Assembly: GCF_964204645.1 (NCBI RefSeq)
Contig: NC_134026.1
Span: forward strand, 25,872,650-25,936,649
Reading direction: 5' to 3'
DNA: 64,000 nucleotides
Origin: Tubulanus polymorphus
Lineage: Eukaryota > Nemertea > Palaeonemertea > Tubulaniformes > Tubulanidae
The position numbers were made by a program, and so were the translations under genes. How positions within the stretch are numbered: position 1 is the stretch's first letter; the number at the start of each line of letters is the position of its first letter. Below are positions 63,554 to 64,000 of the stretch, piece by piece. The notes beneath the pieces are model-generated. The model worked only from the letters and a program-made list of their open reading frames with translations, was not told the DNA's origin and did not search any database.

Positions 63554-64000
63554 ATGTCGAGACCAGTAAATAGAGTATCGGGTAAATGGAAACCAACAGC
63601 GAAATATTTCATTACTGTAGTGTAGAATATCTTTTAGAATTGTAGCAAAAATGAATACTCTTCTATTTCAGTCCCCCAGGGTCATTTGACCAATGGAGCC
63701 AACGGTAACGTTACGATTACATCCTCAAAAACTGTTCAAGGTGTAAGTAATCAAGACATATCGAGAATTGATTATCTATTTTCAAAATAGATTTTGAAAT
63801 ATTTTGGGTTTTATATTTTAATATTTCTATTGTAGCACCCTACTGGTGGGAGACGAGTTATCAGCGCTGAGGAATATCAACAACGATCTCGCAGCGTGGG
63901 TGCCAACCGACCGATGACTGTCATCAGCTCCCAAGCGGCCAGTCGCAGTAGCAGCGCGTCGGCAACTGCTCATCAACCTGCGAACTCAACTACTGTCATT
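63554..64000 (+). CDS. Gene E: N-terminal part of a gene B-like coiled-coil family protein (partial)
   Basis: Coding exons: 63554-63581 (MSRPVNRVS plus one base), 63672-63742 and 63836 to beyond the window end; phases join (1, then 0). The first coding exon is 28 nt ending in phase 1, exactly as in gene B (MSTNEKRIQ plus one base). The head is Ser/Ala/Thr-rich, with GGRRVISAEEYQQRSRSVG recalling gene B's GKRVISRRIV. This is the N-terminal head only; any coil lies outside the window. The start is supported by the acceptor just upstream and by similarity to gene B. It is divergent from gene A. Confidence 0.6.

Overview
This window is nuclear DNA from a bilaterian animal that is probably not a vertebrate. 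It is AT-rich and has GT-AG introns, long gene-poor stretches and no bacterial gene layout. Two genes are recognisable by family: a matrix metalloproteinase that resembles MMP21 along its whole catalytic and hemopexin region, and an NK7-class homeobox gene, a class known from invertebrates and not found in vertebrates. The phylum cannot be fixed from the sequence. All exon models below were built by hand from splice signals and reading phase; each complete model closes in frame from ATG to stop.

Layout. 1-12.5 kb is almost empty, apart from a possible terminal exon at 1-189 and short tandem duplications. 12.68-15.78 kb (+) holds the MMP21-like gene: seven coding exons, 650 aa, with a TATA box. 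15.8-20.8 kb is empty. 20.80-31.43 kb (-) holds the NK7 homeobox gene: three coding exons, 366 aa, with an 8.5-kb first intron. 31.5-41.9 kb is another gene desert, which may carry regulatory DNA for the homeobox gene.

41.88-64.0 kb is a dense cluster of coiled-coil genes. Two small adjacent genes (D 41.88-43.29 and C 43.89-44.68, both -) pair N-terminal C2H2-type zinc fingers with C-terminal coiled coils and look like tandem duplicates. Gene B (44.996-49.43, -, 939 aa) has a Ser-rich head, one long continuous coiled coil and a series of short phase-0 coiled-coil exons. Gene A (52.78-59.55, -, 1391 aa) has a Gly/Ser/Tyr-rich repetitive head, 23 complete tandem modules of about 37 aa with one whole phase-0 exon each, and a Ser/Tyr-rich repetitive tail. 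Gene E (63.55 kb to the window end, +, partial) is divergent from A, and its first coding exon has the same 28-nt length and phase as gene B's. A, B and probably E form a paralogous family that I cannot assign to any named family. No intermediate-filament signature was seen, although the head-coil-tail plan is keratin-like. This cluster, and gene A's exon array above all, is the most likely undescribed system here.
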